A DNA stretch of 48,089 bases from an uncultured Caballeronia sp. (GCA_940588625.1 CALNPU010000005.1:1-48089); one strand, 5' to 3'. Shown: positions 20,709 to 30,476, numbered from the stretch's first letter. Translations and numbers: made by a program. The notes: a model not told the origin generated them from the sequence alone.

Positions 20709-21677
20709 TCAAATATCGTCGAACTGAACCATCGAAATGGTTTGCGACGGCGCTTCGGTCGAGCACGGGTCTTCATCGAACGCAATATCCCCCGCCGGGT
20801 CCGCCACACCCGTCGCGCGCAATCCAGCAAACGGAAACAGCTCGTGATCCATCAAATGCGACGGCACCACGTGCCCCAGCGCATTAAACATGTTCTCCAC
20901 ACGGCCCGGGAAACGCTTTTCCCAATCGCGAATCAGCACCTTCATTTCCCCACGTTTCAGGTTCGGCTGGCTGCCGCACAGGTTGTACGGAATGATCTGG
21001 AACTCGCGCAACTCCGCGAATTTCTCCAGATCCCTTTCCTTCACATACACTAACGACCGGATCACGATGTTCTTGCCATCGTCGGATTGCAGTTTCGGGG
21101 GCATGCCCTTCAGCTTGCCGCCGTAGAACATATTCAGCAGCAACGTCTGCAGGATGTCGTCGCGATGATGCCCAAGTGCAATTTTCGTCGCACCAAGTTC
21201 ACCGGCCACACGATACAAAATCCCGCGCCGCAATCTCGAACACAGCGAGCACGTGGTCTTGCCTTCTGGCACCAGCCGCTTGACGATGCTGTACGTGTCC
21301 TGGTTTTCGATATGAAACGGGATATCCAGCTTGCTCAAATACTCGGGTAGGACATGCTCCGGAAACCCCGGCTGTTTCTGGTCGAGATTCACCGCCACGA
21401 TGTCGAAGTTGGTCGGCACACGCTCGCGCAACCGCATCAGCAGTTCGAGCATGGCGTACGAATCCTTGCCTCCGGACAGGCAGACCATGACCTTGTCGCT
21501 GTCCTCGATCATGTTGTAATCCGTGATGGCCTCGCCCACCTGACGCACCAGCCGCTTGAACAACTTGTTGTTCTCGTAAGCCTGCTTCTGCTCTCGGCGC
21601 GTCATTGGCTCGCGCATCGCCGGGGCGGAGGCCAGCTCCTGAACCACCGGCGCTTTTGTTTCCGTTAGCGAACTCAT
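20709..21677 (-). CDS. ttcA: tRNA 2-thiocytidine biosynthesis protein TtcA
   Basis: An iron-sulfur ATPase that thiolates cytidine 32 in some tRNAs. I place the start at 21677 (MSSLTETK), because it has an AAAGAGGTGG ribosome site and its ATG overlaps the folB stop (ATGA); an upstream in-frame start would run into folB. That gives 322 residues. The PP-loop SGGKDS is at about residues 68-73, and the cysteine pair [12 protein letters not shown] at about 143 and 146 is a cluster ligand site. [19 protein letters not shown] is the family signature. The gene follows folB in a translationally coupled arrangement. Intact. Confidence 0.96.
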   Translation of the reverse strand: MSSLTETKAPVVQELASAPAMREPMTRREQKQAYENNKLFKRLVRQVGEAITDYNMIEDSDKVMVCLSGGKDSYAMLELLMRLRERVPTNFDIVAVNLDQKQPGFPEHVLPEYLSKLDIPFHIENQDTYSIVKRLVPEGKTTCSLCSRLRRGILYRVAGELGATKIALGHHRDDILQTLLLNMFYGGKLKGMPPKLQSDDGKNIVIRSLVYVKERDLEKFAELREFQIIPYNLCGSQPNLKRGEMKVLIRDWEKRFPGRVENMFNALGHVVPSHLMDHELFPFAGLRATGVADPAGDIAFDEDPCSTEAPSQTISMVQFDDI

Positions 21678-22072
21678 GCCACCTCTTTGATGCGAAAGAC
21701 TTCGACGCCCACGGCATCGCAATCGGGATAAACGTCCGGCTTTTCCGTCGATACCACTACCGCGCGCACATTCGGATGTTCCAGCAGCGCGGCAGCGACG
21801 TCGTCGCAGAGGGTTTCCTGCAAGTAGATATGCCCTCTACCCAGGCGCTTGGCGATAGTCGAGCGCATGAAATCGTAATCGACGACTTCACACAGCTTGT
21901 CTTCAGTCGGCGTCGATAACGCCAGCGGCACGAACAATTCCACGTTGATCACCACGCGCTGCTCGCCTTGTTTTTCGAAATCGTGCACGCCAATGTTGAT
22001 GCGCACTTCGTAATTGCGCAGAAAAAGCCGCCGGCAATCGGCCAGCCGGGGATGCGAAAGTGCGGCGAGCAT
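21674..22072 (-). CDS. folB: Dihydroneopterin aldolase
   Basis: Cleaves 7,8-dihydroneopterin to 6-hydroxymethyl-dihydropterin in folate synthesis. It has 132 residues. The FolB fold is recognisable by [19 protein letters not shown] near residue 18-36, [30 protein letters not shown] and [19 protein letters not shown]. The stop overlaps the ttcA start by the ATGA arrangement. An SDR gene lies just upstream on the same strand (45-base gap), and in folate context such SDRs can act on pterins. Confidence 0.95.
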   Translation of the reverse strand: MLAALSHPRLADCRRLFLRNYEVRINIGVHDFEKQGEQRVVINVELFVPLALSTPTEDKLCEVVDYDFMRSTIAKRLGRGHIYLQETLCDDVAAALLEHPNVRAVVVSTEKPDVYPDCDAVGVEVFRIKEVA

Positions 22073-22116
22073 GGTAGTGTCCTGGTGATTCAGATTAACT
22101 TACTAAAATTGACGTA

Positions 22117-22956
22117 CTAAACACCGCCGCCTGGAGCGCGGCCTGCGGTCAAAAACATGATGTCGCGCGGCGACGGCACGAGATGCTGCCCGCCGTCGAC
22201 CACCAGCGTCGTGCCTGTCACACCCGCCGCATCGGCCAGATAACAAGCGGCGGCAACCACATCCTCCACCCGCGAAGCCCGGCCCAACGGCGTTACCTTG
22301 TGCGCTGCGTCGAATTCGGCGGCCGTCTGACCCGCAGATTGCAGCGTGAGGCCCGGCGCCAGCCCGACCACACGCAACTTCGGCGCAAGCGCCTGGGCCA
22401 GCGCGACGGTGGCGTTTTCCAACGCCGCCTTGGTCAGCGTGTACGACAAATAATCCGGATTCATGTTGTACAGCTTCTGGTCGAGCACGTTGATGACACA
22501 GCCGCGCAGGGTTTCGTCGTCGGCAGCGGCATCGGGCGTGGCCTCGTACAAAGCACGCACCAATGCCAGCGGCGCGCCGACGTTGATCGCCATCATCTCG
22601 AGCAGGCGTGGATAGCTGAAGTCGCGCGCCGTGTCCTCGACAAAACTCGACGCATTGTTCACCACGCAATGCAACCCACCCAATGCGTCGATACACGCCG
22701 GCACCAGCCGCGCCACGTCGCTCTCCACGCCGAGATCCGCGCGCAACGTGATCGCGCGGCGACCGAGCGCGCGTATCGATTGGACGACTTCCTGCGCTTG
22801 CCCCTCGGAACCGCCGAAATGCACGGCGACGTCCCAGCCGCGCGCGGCAAAACCAAGCGCCAGCCCGCGGCCGATGCGTTTCGCCGCGCCGGTGATCAGC
22901 GCCACGCGGGCTTTCGGCGCGGAAGAATCTGGAGAAGTGGACGAAGAAACGCTCAT
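22117..22956 (-). CDS. SDR oxidoreductase next to folB (possible pteridine or dihydrofolate reductase type)
   Basis: A 279-residue short-chain dehydrogenase. The nucleotide motif is ALITGAAKRIGRGLALGFAA (TGxxxRxG, the arginine variant usual in pteridine reductases), then HCVVNNASSF (NNAS). The catalytic lysine and tyrosine are in YLSYTLTKAALENA, with GLAPGLTL (PG motif) and VTGTTLVVDGGQHLVPSPRD at the end. The R in the glycine motif and the position before folB favour a FolM/PTR1-like pterin reduction role, but this is an inference. It is divergent from the midA-like gene with only 13 bases between starts, so the promoters must overlap the coding ends. Intact. Confidence 0.85.
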   Translation of the reverse strand: MSVSSSTSPDSSAPKARVALITGAAKRIGRGLALGFAARGWDVAVHFGGSEGQAQEVVQSIRALGRRAITLRADLGVESDVARLVPACIDALGGLHCVVNNASSFVEDTARDFSYPRLLEMMAINVGAPLALVRALYEATPDAAADDETLRGCVINVLDQKLYNMNPDYLSYTLTKAALENATVALAQALAPKLRVVGLAPGLTLQSAGQTAAEFDAAHKVTPLGRASRVEDVVAAACYLADAAGVTGTTLVVDGGQHLVPSPRDIMFLTAGRAPGGGV

Positions 22957-22969
22957 TTACAATGCCGGA

Positions 22970-24184
22970 ATGAATCCAAAAGCTCACGAATCCGACAGTT
23001 TACCTGCTCCCGGCCCCGATGCGCTCACGCAGTCCGAGTTGCTGACAGAACGCATTCGCGCGGAAATCGCGTCGGCGGGCAGCTGGTTGCCATTCAGCCA
23101 GTATATGGAACTTGCGCTTTACGCGCCGGGCCTCGGCTATTACAGTGGCGGCGCGATGAAATTCGGCAAACGCGGCGACGACGGCAGCGACTTTGTCACC
23201 GCCCCGAAAATGTCGCCGTTGTTCTCGGCCACGCTCGCGCGGCCCGTCGCTCAGGCGTTGCACGACAGCGGCACGCGCAATCTGATGGAATTCGGTGCCG
23301 GGACAGGCAAGCTCGCCGCCGGCTTGCTGAACGCGCTTCAGGCGCTGGACGTTCCCTTCGACAGCTACGCGATCATGGATTTATCGGGGGAATTGCAGGA
23401 ACGCCAACGGGCAACGATTGAAACCGACGCGCCTGAACTGGCGTCGAAGGTGAAATGGCTTAGCGCACTGCCTAACCATTTCGAAGGCGTGGTGATCGGC
23501 AACGAAGTACTCGACGCCATGCCCGTGCGCCTGGTCGTGCGCAAACTGGATGTGTGGCATGAACGCGGCGTGTCTTGGATCAACAACCGTTTCACGTTCG
23601 ACGACAAACCCTTGCTAGCCGCGCTGGATGACCCGCTGTTGGCCGAAATTGATGCGACCATCGATGAAGTCAACGACGAGCCCTTCGTCGAATACTTGAG
23701 CGAAACGCACGAAGCGGCGCTGGCTTTCACGCGCACCATTTGCACGATGCTCACACGCGGCGCGGCGTTTTTCATCGATTACGGCTTTCCGCGGCGCGAG
23801 TTTTATCACGCCCAGCGCGCGCAAGGCACGCTCATGTGCCATTACCGGCACAGAGCGCACAGCGATCCGTTCTTGTATCCCGGGCTGCAGGACATCACGG
23901 CGCACGTGGAGTTTTCGGGAATTGCGGAAGCTGGGACGGAGGCGGGCGCTGACCTGCTCGGCTTTACGTCACAGGCGCGTTTCCTGATGAACGCCGGCAT
24001 TACCGATGCTCTTTCCGACCTTGATCCGAATGATGTCTGGCGCTTTCTGCCAGCTGCCAATGCGGTTCAGAAGCTGTTATCGGAGGCGGAAATGGGCGAG
24101 TTGTTCAAGGTTATCGCGTTTTCGCTGGGTATCGACGACACGCTGGCGGCGTTCTCGTCCGGCGACCGCTCACATACCTTATGA
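22970..24184 (+). CDS. SAM-dependent methyltransferase, MidA/NDUFAF7 family (DUF185)
   Basis: A 404-residue class I methyltransferase of the family whose mitochondrial member (NDUFAF7/MidA) methylates a complex I subunit arginine. The start is at 22970 (MNPKAHESDSLP); an upstream in-frame extension is antisense to the SDR gene and is rejected. The family motif FSQYMELALYAPGLGYYSGG is near residues 40-59. The SAM-binding glycine loop is NLMEFGAGTGKLAAGLL; VIGNEVLDAMPVRL and FFIDYGFPRREFYH are also conserved. Together with the NDUFA9-like gene at 26271 it hints at complex I maturation in this neighbourhood. Intact. Confidence 0.92.
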   Translation: MNPKAHESDSLPAPGPDALTQSELLTERIRAEIASAGSWLPFSQYMELALYAPGLGYYSGGAMKFGKRGDDGSDFVTAPKMSPLFSATLARPVAQALHDSGTRNLMEFGAGTGKLAAGLLNALQALDVPFDSYAIMDLSGELQERQRATIETDAPELASKVKWLSALPNHFEGVVIGNEVLDAMPVRLVVRKLDVWHERGVSWINNRFTFDDKPLLAALDDPLLAEIDATIDEVNDEPFVEYLSETHEAALAFTRTICTMLTRGAAFFIDYGFPRREFYHAQRAQGTLMCHYRHRAHSDPFLYPGLQDITAHVEFSGIAEAGTEAGADLLGFTSQARFLMNAGITDALSDLDPNDVWRFLPAANAVQKLLSEAEMGELFKVIAFSLGIDDTLAAFSSGDRSHTL

Positions 24185-24188
24185 AATC

Positions 24189-24371
24189 ATGATCCGCTGG
24201 GTACTCACCACGTTTATTGCGTTGTCGATCCTCTAGGCATGTTTGACGTGGATGAAAAAACTCGGCATTGGCAAGTTACCCGGAGATTTCACTCTGCGCC
24301 TGTTCGGACGGGAATATCCGTTCCTGTTCATGTCGACCATCGTGCTGTCGTTGCTGGCGCGAGTGCTTTAA
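24189..24371 (+). pseudogene. DUF2905 small membrane protein with one nonsense codon
   Basis: A 60-codon gene four bases after the midA-like stop, same strand. The translation MIRWVLTTFIALSIL is interrupted by TAG at codon 16 (24234-24236) and continues in the same frame as MKKLGIGKLPGDFTLRLFG and a second hydrophobic helix ending LLARVL with TAA. The KLGIGKLPGDF segment identifies DUF2905. The rest of the frame is clean, so the lesion looks recent. Function of the family is unknown. An internal ATG (the M of MKKLG) could give a shorter one-helix product. Confidence 0.85.
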
Positions 24372-24372
24372 A

Positions 24373-25602
24373 TCAAAGCACCGCGTCCACCGCCGCTACG
24401 CGCGCCGCATGAACCGCGCCCTTGATCTTCCCCGGCTCGTTCGCGTACTGCTGCGCGACGGCGCCGGCATCGACTGAACGCGCTGCCGCCAGCGCGTCGC
24501 GTAAGCGCTCAGCCTGCGGATACGTTTGCTGGCTCAAACCGAGCCGGCCGCGTGCATCGGAGACACAGGCTTGCAGCGCTTCCGCAAAACGCGCGGGCTT
24601 GCGCAGCGCGTCGCAATGCTCGAACAAACGCACCAGCGCCGCCGCCCCAAACTCCATCACCCGATGAATATTGCCGTGTTCACGTGCCACCAGCAGCGCG
24701 AGATCACGACATTCGTTCGGCACGCGCAAGCGCTCGCACAACGGCTTCAGCAGATCGACGCTGCGCATTTCGTGGCCAATGTGACGCGGCAGGATATCGT
24801 CGGGCGTAGTTGCCTTGCCAAGATCGTGGGTCAGCGCGGCGAAGCGAACCGGCAACGTATAACCGTGCGCCGCCGCGTAATCCAGGACCATCATTACGTG
24901 CACGCCGGTATCGACTTCCGGATGATAGTCGGCGCGTTGCGGCACGCCCCACAGCGAATCCACCTCCGGCAAAATCCGCACGAGCGCGCCGCATTCGCGC
25001 AGCACCTCGAACATCCGCGACGGCGTCTTCTCCATCAAGCCACGCGAGACCTCCTGCCACACGCGCTCGGGCACGAGCGCATCGACTTCGCCGTCCGCGA
25101 CCATGCGTTTCATCAGCGCGAGCGTCTCCTCAGCGATAGTGAAATCGGCGAAACGCGCAGCAAACCGCGCGATGCGCAGAATTCGCACCGGATCTTCGAT
25201 AAACGCTTCACCCACATGCCGGAACACACGCGCTTCCAGATCAGCGCGGCCGTTGAGCGGATCGATCACCGGCCCGGTCAACTCGCCGTCCGGCCGCACT
25301 TCGCGCGCTATGGCGTTCACGGTCAGATCGCGGCGCGCGAGATCTTCTTCCAGCGTGACGTCAGGCGCGTAGAAAAACTGAAAACCGTGATATCCCGCCG
25401 ATGTCTTCCGCTCAGTCCGCGCGAGCGCATATTCCTCGTGTGTTTGCGGATGCAAAAACACCGGGAAATCCTTGCCCACCGGCTTGAAACCTTGCGCGGT
25501 CATCTGCTCGGGCGTGGCGCCGACCACGACGTAATCGCGGTCCTGAACCGGCAGGCCGAGCATGTCATCGCGGATCGCACCGCCCACGGCGTAGATGTTC
25601 AT
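24373..25602 (-). CDS. cca: Multifunctional CCA tRNA nucleotidyltransferase
   Basis: Adds or repairs the CCA end of tRNAs; this bacterial class also has an HD-domain phosphohydrolase. It has 409 residues. GGAIRD near residues 7-12 and DRDYV (metal-binding Asp21 and Asp23) mark the polymerase active site. ARRDLTVNAIA is at about 89-99, and EDPVRILRIARFAARF is the neck region. The HD domain shows H235 in DTGVHVMM and THDLGK at 258-263. It converges tail-to-tail with the DUF2905 gene, one base apart. Its start overlaps the stop of the GST pseudogene by ATGA. Intact. Confidence 0.97.
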   Translation of the reverse strand: MNIYAVGGAIRDDMLGLPVQDRDYVVVGATPEQMTAQGFKPVGKDFPVFLHPQTHEEYALARTERKTSAGYHGFQFFYAPDVTLEEDLARRDLTVNAIAREVRPDGELTGPVIDPLNGRADLEARVFRHVGEAFIEDPVRILRIARFAARFADFTIAEETLALMKRMVADGEVDALVPERVWQEVSRGLMEKTPSRMFEVLRECGALVRILPEVDSLWGVPQRADYHPEVDTGVHVMMVLDYAAAHGYTLPVRFAALTHDLGKATTPDDILPRHIGHEMRSVDLLKPLCERLRVPNECRDLALLVAREHGNIHRVMEFGAAALVRLFEHCDALRKPARFAEALQACVSDARGRLGLSQQTYPQAERLRDALAAARSVDAGAVAQQYANEPGKIKGAVHAARVAAVDAVL

Positions 25603-26227
25603 CGCTCGTTCCGTGCGCCTTCAATCCACTCCGGGACCTCAGGTAGTGCCGTGACGCGGGCTGCATAAGCGAGCGCCGTTTCGCTCAGCTTGGGCGCGTA
25701 GGAATTGAAGCGCATGATGACCGGCGCGAACATCGCGTCGGCAATACCGAACTCCTTGCCGAACAAGAACGGGCCGCCGTGCGCGTCGAGACAATTGCGC
25801 CAGATCAGGTCGATCCGTTTCACATTCGCCAACGCGCCCGCTGTGAGTTCCAGACCGAACGCCTGGCGCTGGATATTCATCGACATTTGTTCGCGCAGAT
25901 CCGCAAAACCCGCGTGCATCTCCGCGCTGATGCTCCGGGCGTGTGCACGCGCAGCGGCATCGCGCGGCCACATGGCGTGCTGCGGAAACAGCTCGGCCAG
26001 CGCTCCATGATCGCGACCGATTCCCACACGGCGTCGCCTGCATCGGTCACGAGGCAAGGCACCTTTCCCGACAGCGAATGCGCAAGGATGTTCGCGGAGG
26101 AATCCGACCGTGCGGCGGATCATGACTTCCTCGAACGGAATGTCAAAGTGCTTGAGCACGAGCCACGACCGCATGAACCACGACGACACATTCTTGTCAC
26201 CTTCTTGTCGCCAATAATGAGCTTCAT
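25599..26227 (-). pseudogene. Glutathione S-transferase, broken
   Basis: A cytosolic GST of about 210 residues directly upstream of cca with overlapping stop and start. MKLIIGDKK is followed by an imperfect 11-base tandem duplication (26191-26212) that shifts the frame. The thioredoxin-like part then reads SSWFMRSWLVLKHFDIPFEE (the Ser of SSWFMRSW is the usual glutathione-activating position). Another shift near 26100 and one near 26000 separate SGKVPCLVTDAGDAVWESVA from ELFPQHAMWPRDAAARAHAR. The helical C-terminal domain (FLFGKEFGIADAMFAPVIMR) is open to the stop. The ATGA overlap with cca means cca translation may now depend on its own initiation. Confidence 0.87.
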
Positions 26228-26270
26228 CGTAAATATCTAAGGTTAAGGCCTTGCTTAAGGAACACTACGC

Positions 26271-27224
26271 TCAACGCCCGGCAGACGCGCGAAACGTATT
26301 GAAGCGTGAGCGCGACGACGAACCCGTGAGATACATCGGCGCAATGGCTTCAATGCTCGCCGTTTCAATACCCAGTTCCGGCGCCATCGGGCCGCTTGCC
26401 ACCGCAGGGGTTTTCATGGAATCGAGATTATCGCGCGACATCATGGGTTCGCCGGGCGCGAGTTCAAGCGACATTGCCTGGAGACGACCAAGCATATCGG
26501 GCAAGCGGATGATCTTCGCGTGTTTGCTGATCGCCGCGCCGCTGAAGCGGACCAGCTCTTCCAGCGTGTACACTTTCGGTCCGGCAAGCTCATACACGCA
26601 GCCGGCGGAGGCATCCAGATCAAGCACGGTGGCAATTGCCTTGGCTACATCGCCGACAAAAATCGGCTGAATCAATGCCTGCGAAGACGCCAGCGGAATC
26701 ACCGGGAAGATCCGTTCGAGAAACGCGAACTGATTCAGGAAGTTGTCTTCGGGACCGAACACCACGGATGGGCGAAAGATCGTGGTTGCGAGATTGGATT
26801 CGCGCACGGCTTTTTCGCCGTCGCCTTTCGAGCGCAAATACATGCTCGGCCCCTTCGGATCCGCGCCGAGCGCGCTCACATGGATCAAGCGCCGCACGCC
26901 CTTCGCCTGACACGCGGCCACGATCTTGTTTGGCAACTCGACGTGGGCCTTGGCGAACTGCGGGCCGTAAGGATCTCCGCGCTTGCCTTGCAGGATGCCG
27001 ACCAGATTGATGACTGCGTCGGCTTGGGAGACGAAGACCGCAAGCTGGACGGGATCGTAGGCATTGGTTTCGATCACATCCACGGGCAGCAGCGTCAGAT
27101 GCGCGGCGTTCTCGCGACGCCGCGTGGCAATGCGCACATTCTTGCCAAGCTCGACAAGCGCGTTCACCAGATGACTGCCGATAAACCCCGATCCGCCGAT
27201 CAACGCAATGGTTTGATATCGCAT
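26271..27224 (-). CDS. NDUFA9-like NAD(P)-binding protein (complex I accessory family)
   Basis: An atypical SDR of 317 residues of the NDUFA9/ubiquinone-biosynthesis-associated group. It opens MRYQTIALIGGSGFIGSHLV, the nucleotide-binding GGxGxxG motif. DAVINLVGILQGKR, RLIHVSALGADPKGPSMYLR (modified YxxxK region, here YLRSKGDGE) and TIFRPSVVFGPEDNFLNQFA are all typical. Catalysis has not been shown for most members; the eukaryotic homologue is a structural complex I subunit. It lies between the GST remnant and slt on the same strand. Intact. Confidence 0.88.
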   Translation of the reverse strand: MRYQTIALIGGSGFIGSHLVNALVELGKNVRIATRRRENAAHLTLLPVDVIETNAYDPVQLAVFVSQADAVINLVGILQGKRGDPYGPQFAKAHVELPNKIVAACQAKGVRRLIHVSALGADPKGPSMYLRSKGDGEKAVRESNLATTIFRPSVVFGPEDNFLNQFAFLERIFPVIPLASSQALIQPIFVGDVAKAIATVLDLDASAGCVYELAGPKVYTLEELVRFSGAAISKHAKIIRLPDMLGRLQAMSLELAPGEPMMSRDNLDSMKTPAVASGPMAPELGIETASIEAIAPMYLTGSSSRSRFNTFRASAGR

Positions 27225-27341
27225 GTTCGCCTCTGTAAGTGGCGGTTCGCAAAAGCGTCAGGGCGGCGGCGCCACGCGTGGCTTTCGATTGACCGTATCG
27301 ACCGGAAAGCGAAACGCGCGGCGAGTCTTGTTGCAGGCCGC

Positions 27342-29309
27342 TTACGGCGCGATATAACCGAGCCGCGCTTTCAGCGATTGCGGACGGTCTTCGAACAGGG
27401 CCGCGTAATACACGGTGTTCGAGAGCACGTTCTTGACGTAATCGCGGGTTTCGTTGAACGGAATGGTTTCAACAAAAATCGCGCCCTCTACCGGTGCGTT
27501 CAGCGTGGAACGCCATTGCGTCGGACGTCCCGAGCCGGCGTTGTAGCCGGCGGTGGCGAGGACGGCGGAATCGTCGAACTGGTTATAGACCATGGCCAGA
27601 TAATTCGTGCCGAGCAGGATGTTCGTGTCGAGGTCGTTCATCTGTTCACGCGATATGGGTCCCAGGCCGATCTTCTTCGCCACGAGTTGCGCGGTGCCGG
27701 GCATCAACTGCATCAGACCGCCCGCGCCCACTTCTGACTTCGCGTTGATGATGAAACGCGATTCCTGGCGAATCAGGCCATATGCCCATTCGACGTCGAG
27801 TCCGGTGTTCTTCGACTCACGCTCGACCACATCACGATACGGCGAAAGATAGCGCAACGAGAAATCGTGTTCAGTCTTGGTTTTGTCCGCCGTGTTCACC
27901 GCGCGGTCGAACAATTCGATCCGCTTTGCGTACTGCGCTGCCGCGATCAATGGCCGATCCGTCATGGTACGGAGCGGCCAGTTCCATTCGCGGTTGCCTT
28001 CGAGTCGGAGGTTCATTGCGTAGAACTTCTGCGACAGTGCGAAACCGGGCACCGTCGCAGCCTCGGCAATTTCGGCGTTGGTGACTTCCGTGCGCGGCGG
28101 CACCGTGATTTTCTGGCCGAGCTCTTCAGACGCCAACTGGCCGTAGAAGTTGAACTGATCCGCGATGCTCGTGAATTCCTGATTGGCCATGGTGGTGTCC
28201 CCCGCTTGCTTCAGTGAGCGGGCGTGCCAGTAGATCCATGCAGGCTGGTTGCGTAGCGTGGGCGGCATTTGCTTGATCGACCAGCGCACCATAGTCCAGG
28301 CGCCGGCTAGCAGCGCGCTGCGCGTGCGCCATTCATAAGCGGGATTCGACAATGACGTATTCACCGAAAGCCGATACCAGTCCACCGCGCTCGGCATGCG
28401 CTTGATGGCCGCCTGATACCCGATCATGCCCCAGCCGACAGCGCGTTCCGATGGTGTCAACGCCGGCGCGACCGAGCTGAACGACGCCGCTGCCATGGCT
28501 GGATCGTTGCGCGCCATGCGCGTGATGGCGACGAGCGCCAGTTGATGCGATGACGTGTCGCGACCTACGCCGCGTGCGAGATACAGCGGCGGGGTGCTGG
28601 TGGCGCTGTCGAAGACGCTTTGATCCGGGCGTTGCTGGCCGAGTGCGTCCGCGATCTTGCTGCCGGTGTTCGTATAGTTCTGCTCGTAGGCGAGGCGAAT
28701 CTGCTGCCACACGTCGTCGGACGTGAATTGCTGCGAGACGGCCAGCGCGTTGATCAGGTCGACGCAGCCATCGCCATACCATTTTGGATCGACGAGCAGA
28801 GCGCGCGCGGCATCCGCGACATTTTCTCCGCGCGATGCCCGCGCTTCGAGCGCGTAGCATTTCACCTGCGTGTCGTCGTTTAGCACGAAGCGCGAGTATT
28901 GATCGAGGAAATTGCGCCAGTCGTGGCGTGCGCCAAGCACAGTCAGATAGTCGTTGCGCATGCGGTCGGCGATAGCCTGGCCGTCGTAACGCTGCAGGAA
29001 CGCGAGAACCGGTTCGTCGGGTGCGTCTACGCGCGCGTGGCCTTGCGAGTCGAAGAGTTGCGGCTTGATGGTGAAGTAATCGACGTAACCCGGCGCCGGA
29101 TAGTTCGGAATTTGCGCCGCGAGTTGCACGGCGCGGCCGGCGTCATTCGTGCGCGCGGCTTCGCGTAACTGGATGAAGATGCGGTCGTCGGGGGAGAGCG
29201 AATAGTCAGCCGTCAGACGCACGGCGGAGGCGGTACTGCATCCGATCAGCGTGATCGCAGCGAGCGCGAATGAGGCTGCGATATATACTCTTTTGAGACG
29301 TTTTGACAT
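27342..29309 (-). CDS. slt: Soluble-type lytic murein transglycosylase (lipoprotein)
   Basis: Cleaves the glycan strands of peptidoglycan to form anhydro-muropeptides in the periplasm. I start it at 29309 (MSKRLKRVYIAAS), because the hydrophobic signal AALAAITLIGCSTAS-like region with a lipobox cysteine follows within 26 codons; a longer open frame upstream overlaps the divergent 5-FCL gene and is rejected. That gives 655 residues. The N-terminal two thirds is helical superhelix (U/L domains). The C-terminal catalytic domain has YGLIRQESRF (catalytic Glu in the ES motif), GLMQLMPGTAQLVA and TAGYNAGSGRPTQWR. The start lies 23 bases from the divergent 5-FCL start. Intact. Confidence 0.95.
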   Translation of the reverse strand: MSKRLKRVYIAASFALAAITLIGCSTASAVRLTADYSLSPDDRIFIQLREAARTNDAGRAVQLAAQIPNYPAPGYVDYFTIKPQLFDSQGHARVDAPDEPVLAFLQRYDGQAIADRMRNDYLTVLGARHDWRNFLDQYSRFVLNDDTQVKCYALEARASRGENVADAARALLVDPKWYGDGCVDLINALAVSQQFTSDDVWQQIRLAYEQNYTNTGSKIADALGQQRPDQSVFDSATSTPPLYLARGVGRDTSSHQLALVAITRMARNDPAMAAASFSSVAPALTPSERAVGWGMIGYQAAIKRMPSAVDWYRLSVNTSLSNPAYEWRTRSALLAGAWTMVRWSIKQMPPTLRNQPAWIYWHARSLKQAGDTTMANQEFTSIADQFNFYGQLASEELGQKITVPPRTEVTNAEIAEAATVPGFALSQKFYAMNLRLEGNREWNWPLRTMTDRPLIAAAQYAKRIELFDRAVNTADKTKTEHDFSLRYLSPYRDVVERESKNTGLDVEWAYGLIRQESRFIINAKSEVGAGGLMQLMPGTAQLVAKKIGLGPISREQMNDLDTNILLGTNYLAMVYNQFDDSAVLATAGYNAGSGRPTQWRSTLNAPVEGAIFVETIPFNETRDYVKNVLSNTVYYAALFEDRPQSLKARLGYIAP

Positions 29310-29332
29310 TGTTATTTCTGGAGCGCGAAGTG

Positions 29333-29926
29333 ATGCAAAGCATAGCACGCAATCCTCCGCTGGAAACCAAAAGCGCGCTGCGTGCGAACCTGCTTGAAAG
29401 CCGCGAGGCGCAAGGCGTTCGGGCCGATCAGGGAGCGCGTGGCGAAGCGTTGGCGCGACGTTTGATGGAAGCGATTGCACAGTATCCGAAGGCATCGTGC
29501 ATTGGCTTTTATTGGCCAGTGGCCAGGGAGTTCGATGCGCGTGATGTGCTGACCGTATGGCTGGCGCTGGACGCATCGCGGAAGGCGGCGTTACCGGTGG
29601 TGGTTGCGCCCAGGGCGCCACTGGTTTTTCATGCGTGGCGGCCAAGCGTGGCGATGAAGAAGGGGCGATATGGCATCCCCGTGCCGGCGGAGGAGCGGGT
29701 GGTCGTGCCGGACTTGCTTGTCGTCCCTTGCGTGGGTTTTAATGCTGATCGGTATCGGCTGGGATATGGCGGCGGGTATTATGATCGGACGCTGGCGAAT
29801 TGGCCAGAGGGCCTAGCGCCGGCGACGATTGGGGTGGCTTTTGAATCCGCGAAGTGTGATGCGTTGCCGAGGGGGGAGTTTGATTTGCCTCTCGGGGCGA
29901 TTGTGACGGAGTCAGCGGTTTATTGA
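29333..29926 (+). CDS. 5-formyltetrahydrofolate cyclo-ligase
   Basis: Converts 5-formyl-THF to 5,10-methenyl-THF using ATP, returning a storage folate to the one-carbon pool. The start is at 29333 (MQSIARNPPLETK), preceded by a GGAGCGCGAAG ribosome site, giving 197 residues. FYWPVAREFDARDV, KKGRYGIPVP and especially the ATP-binding LGYGGGYYDRTL near the C-terminus are diagnostic. It is divergently arranged with slt. No 6S RNA, which often precedes this gene in proteobacteria, fits in the 23-base gap. Intact. Confidence 0.95.
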   Translation: MQSIARNPPLETKSALRANLLESREAQGVRADQGARGEALARRLMEAIAQYPKASCIGFYWPVAREFDARDVLTVWLALDASRKAALPVVVAPRAPLVFHAWRPSVAMKKGRYGIPVPAEERVVVPDLLVVPCVGFNADRYRLGYGGGYYDRTLANWPEGLAPATIGVAFESAKCDALPRGEFDLPLGAIVTESAVY

Positions 29927-29953
29927 GCGTTCGCACCAGTGCAAACGAAAAAC

Positions 29954-30476
29954 CTATAGCGAAGCTGCGGCCCTCGCCGCCGTATCGTAGAGACCGGGGG
30001 CATTTCGCAGCAATTGCGCCGCCTCGCCTATCTGCTCATTGGTCAGCCCGCTCTCCTTCAACGTGCTAATCAAACAACTCTTCAGCACCTCCCGGTACTT
30101 CCCGCACAACTCCTGCCCCGCCGGCGTTGCGGAAAAGAACACCTCCTTGCCTACTTTTTCGCTCTTCACTCTTCACATATCCCCGCGCCATCAGCTTCTT
30201 AATAGCATAGCTGGCACGTGCGTATCTTCTATACTAGATGAGAACAAAGCAGATATCTGCAATCTTTTTCTTCCGGTCACGATGGCTTACATGATGCAGC
30301 AGCGATACTTCAACCGCGGTCATGTTCTTCGCGCCCGCCGCCGACATGCATCGAACCATCCAGCGGTTGAACGCATTGCTGGCCATGATCAGGCCGTACT
30401 CGAACTCGGACAGCTCGGCGCTCATTTCAGAGACGAGATGCTCGGACGAAACGATCTTGGTCGGATGACGGGGCAT
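29954..30476 (-). pseudogene. MarR-like winged-helix regulator, broken
   Basis: A winged-helix DNA-binding protein of about 170 residues. The start MPRHPTKIVSSEHLVSEMSA leads to EFEYGLIMASNAFNRWMVRC and TAVEVSLLHHVSHRDRKKKI, the MarR-type helices. A lesion near 30235 introduces a stop; the recognition-helix region continues as YAIKKLMARGY, and after a second shift near 30165 the wing and dimer part read KVGKEVFFSATPAGQELCGK. It lies upstream of and divergent from the pxp genes, as a regulator would. Confidence 0.82.

Noticed and set aside
22183..23421. Long plus-strand frame across the SDR and the midA-like start
   Set aside because: Antisense to the SDR, then out of frame with the midA-like protein; no domain, biased composition.
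29310..29332. 6S RNA upstream of the 5-FCL gene
   Set aside because: Only 23 bases separate the two divergent starts, so there is no room for it here.
29310..29645. N-terminal extension of slt by about 110 residues
   Set aside because: It overlaps the divergent 5-FCL coding sequence, while a lipoprotein signal starts properly at 29309.
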